43,559 nucleotides of DNA, from positions 1-43,559 of the forward strand of contig JAGBWD010000027.1 in the NCBI GenBank assembly GCA_017629985.1. Reading direction: 5' to 3'. Position 1 is the stretch's first letter. Each line of letters begins with the position of its first letter. This DNA comes from Alistipes sp. Lineage in GTDB: Bacteria; Bacteroidota; Bacteroidia; Bacteroidales; Rikenellaceae. The notes below the pieces were generated by a model, which did not search any database, was not told the origin of the DNA, and was given only the letters and a program-made list of their open reading frames with translations. Below are positions 42,898-43,559 of this stretch, one piece after another. A program made the translations under genes and the position numbers.

Positions 42898-43559
42898 TTA
42901 TAGATGTTGTTTTACATCAGTCACAATCTTACCGTCAAACAAGCATATAGTTCTGCTTGCATACGAGGCATCGTGCTGCGAGTGGGTAACCATAATGATT
43001 GTAGTTCCCTCCTGGTGCAACTCTTTGAGGAGTGTCATCACCTCCTGGCCATTCTTTGAGTCGAGGTTACCCGTAGGCTCATCGGCAAGGATAAGCTTGG
43101 GATTCGACACGAGGGCGCGGGCGATAGCCACACGCTGCTGCTGACCACCAGAGAGCTGCTGCGGGAAGTGGCCGGCACGGTGCGAGATGTTCATACGGTC
43201 GAGCATTTTCTTTACGCGCTCCTTACGCTCCGAGGGCTTCACGCCCATATAGATAAGCGGCAACTCGACATTTTCGGCCACCGACAACTCGTCAATCAGG
43301 TTGAACGACTGGAATACGAAGCCGATGTTTCCCTTGCGGAATGCGGTGCGCTCCTTCTCTTTCAGACCGCCCACCTCTTGACCGAGCAGGCTATATGAGC
43401 CGCCTGTTGGGTTATCAAGCAATCCCAAGATGTTGAGGAGCGTTGATTTACCGCAACCCGAAGGTCCCATAATGGCAACAAATTCGCCCTCTTTAACCTC
43501 AAACGATACACCGTTAAGAGCAATGGTCTCAATCTCCTCGGTGAAAAAACTCTTCTGCA
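42898..43559 (-). CDS. ABC transporter ATP-binding protein, MacB/LolD type (5' end outside window)
   Basis: About 220 residues are visible; an in-frame ATG at 43470 is internal, because the frame stays open and homologous (EEIETIALNGVSFEVKEGEF) to the window edge. Walker A is GPSGCGKST, the signature LSGGQQQRVAIARAL, Walker B LILADEPTGNLDS and the H-loop THSQHDA. LLDNPTGGSY is the typical MacB/LolD linker. It powers the two dual-FtsX permeases encoded downstream on the same strand. Only the first few residues should be missing, since the family has about 225-230. Confidence 0.95.
   Translation of the reverse strand, partial: QKSFFTEEIETIALNGVSFEVKEGEFVAIMGPSGCGKSTLLNILGLLDNPTGGSYSLLGQEVGGLKEKERTAFRKGNIGFVFQSFNLIDELSVAENVELPLIYMGVKPSERKERVKKMLDRMNISHRAGHFPQQLSGGQQQRVAIARALVSNPKLILADEPTGNLDSKNGQEVMTLLKELHQEGTTIIMVTHSQHDASYASRTICLFDGKIVTDVKQHL

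Noticed and set aside
1-43559. CRISPR array, tRNA or rRNA genes, insertion sequences, prophage genes
   Set aside because: I looked for repeats with regular spacers, cloverleaf-type ends and transposase or integrase motifs and found none. The repeats present are the coding FISUMP modules, the 48-bp katA tail, the terminators and the 9-mer inverted repeat.

Overview
The window looks like a chromosomal segment of a Bacteroidales bacterium, possibly Rikenellaceae/Alistipes-like; the genus is a guess. Supporting signs are promoters of the Bacteroidetes type (TTTG or TTG, 18-21 nt, then TAnnTTTG), weak Shine-Dalgarno sites, FISUMP and lipobox lipoproteins, a Na+-pumping methylmalonyl-CoA decarboxylase operon, LytS/LytTR and hybrid-free two-component pairs, and dual-FtsX ABC permeases. 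I see no tRNA, rRNA, CRISPR array, transposase, integrase or phage gene.

Layout. 1-5.4 kb: the end of rplT, then mgsA (methylglyoxal synthase) and a 1415-aa lipoprotein of four near-identical FISUMP modules. 5.5-9.3 kb: a long RelA/SpoT homologue whose synthetase half looks degenerate, then a surface lipoprotein. 9.3-15.9 kb: a minus-strand envelope operon of two SurA-type chaperones, an OstA/LptA-like protein and a truncated GH2-like protein. 16-19.8 kb: nitroreductase, HAD phosphatase, RdgB, MeaB and a thioredoxin-fold protein lacking the first CXXC cysteine. 20-24.4 kb: the mce-mmdA-mmdD-mmdC-mmdB operon, which carries out the last steps of the succinate-propionate route and pumps Na+; MeaB, next door, protects the B12-dependent mutase of the same route, although the mutase itself is not here. 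24.4-29.3 kb: LytTR/LytS pair, HAD phosphatase, SDR, YbaK, ProC. 29.3-32.9 kb: M13 metallopeptidase and catalase, divergently transcribed.

32.8-43.5 kb is the most unusual part. It has a DUF4325-like STAS protein beside a duplicated copy of the catalase 3' end, a PadR-like regulator with a membrane protein, and a small plug/carboxypeptidase-regulatory protein divergent from a histidine kinase/response regulator pair. The spacer of that divergent pair carries five GTTA(A/T) half-sites at 10-11 bp spacing. Next is a small membrane protein whose predicted promoter holds an 11-bp C/G homopolymer between its -33 and -7 boxes, so it may be phase-variable. A minus-strand ABC exporter operon (ATPase, permease, permease) follows, with structured intercistronic spacers that include an inverted repeat built of 9-nt units.

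No completely new multi-gene system is evident. The strongest candidates for new biology are regulatory: the poly-G promoter at 37727-37759, the phased repeat array at 35233-35279, the 48-bp catalase-tail duplication and the 9-mer inverted repeat.
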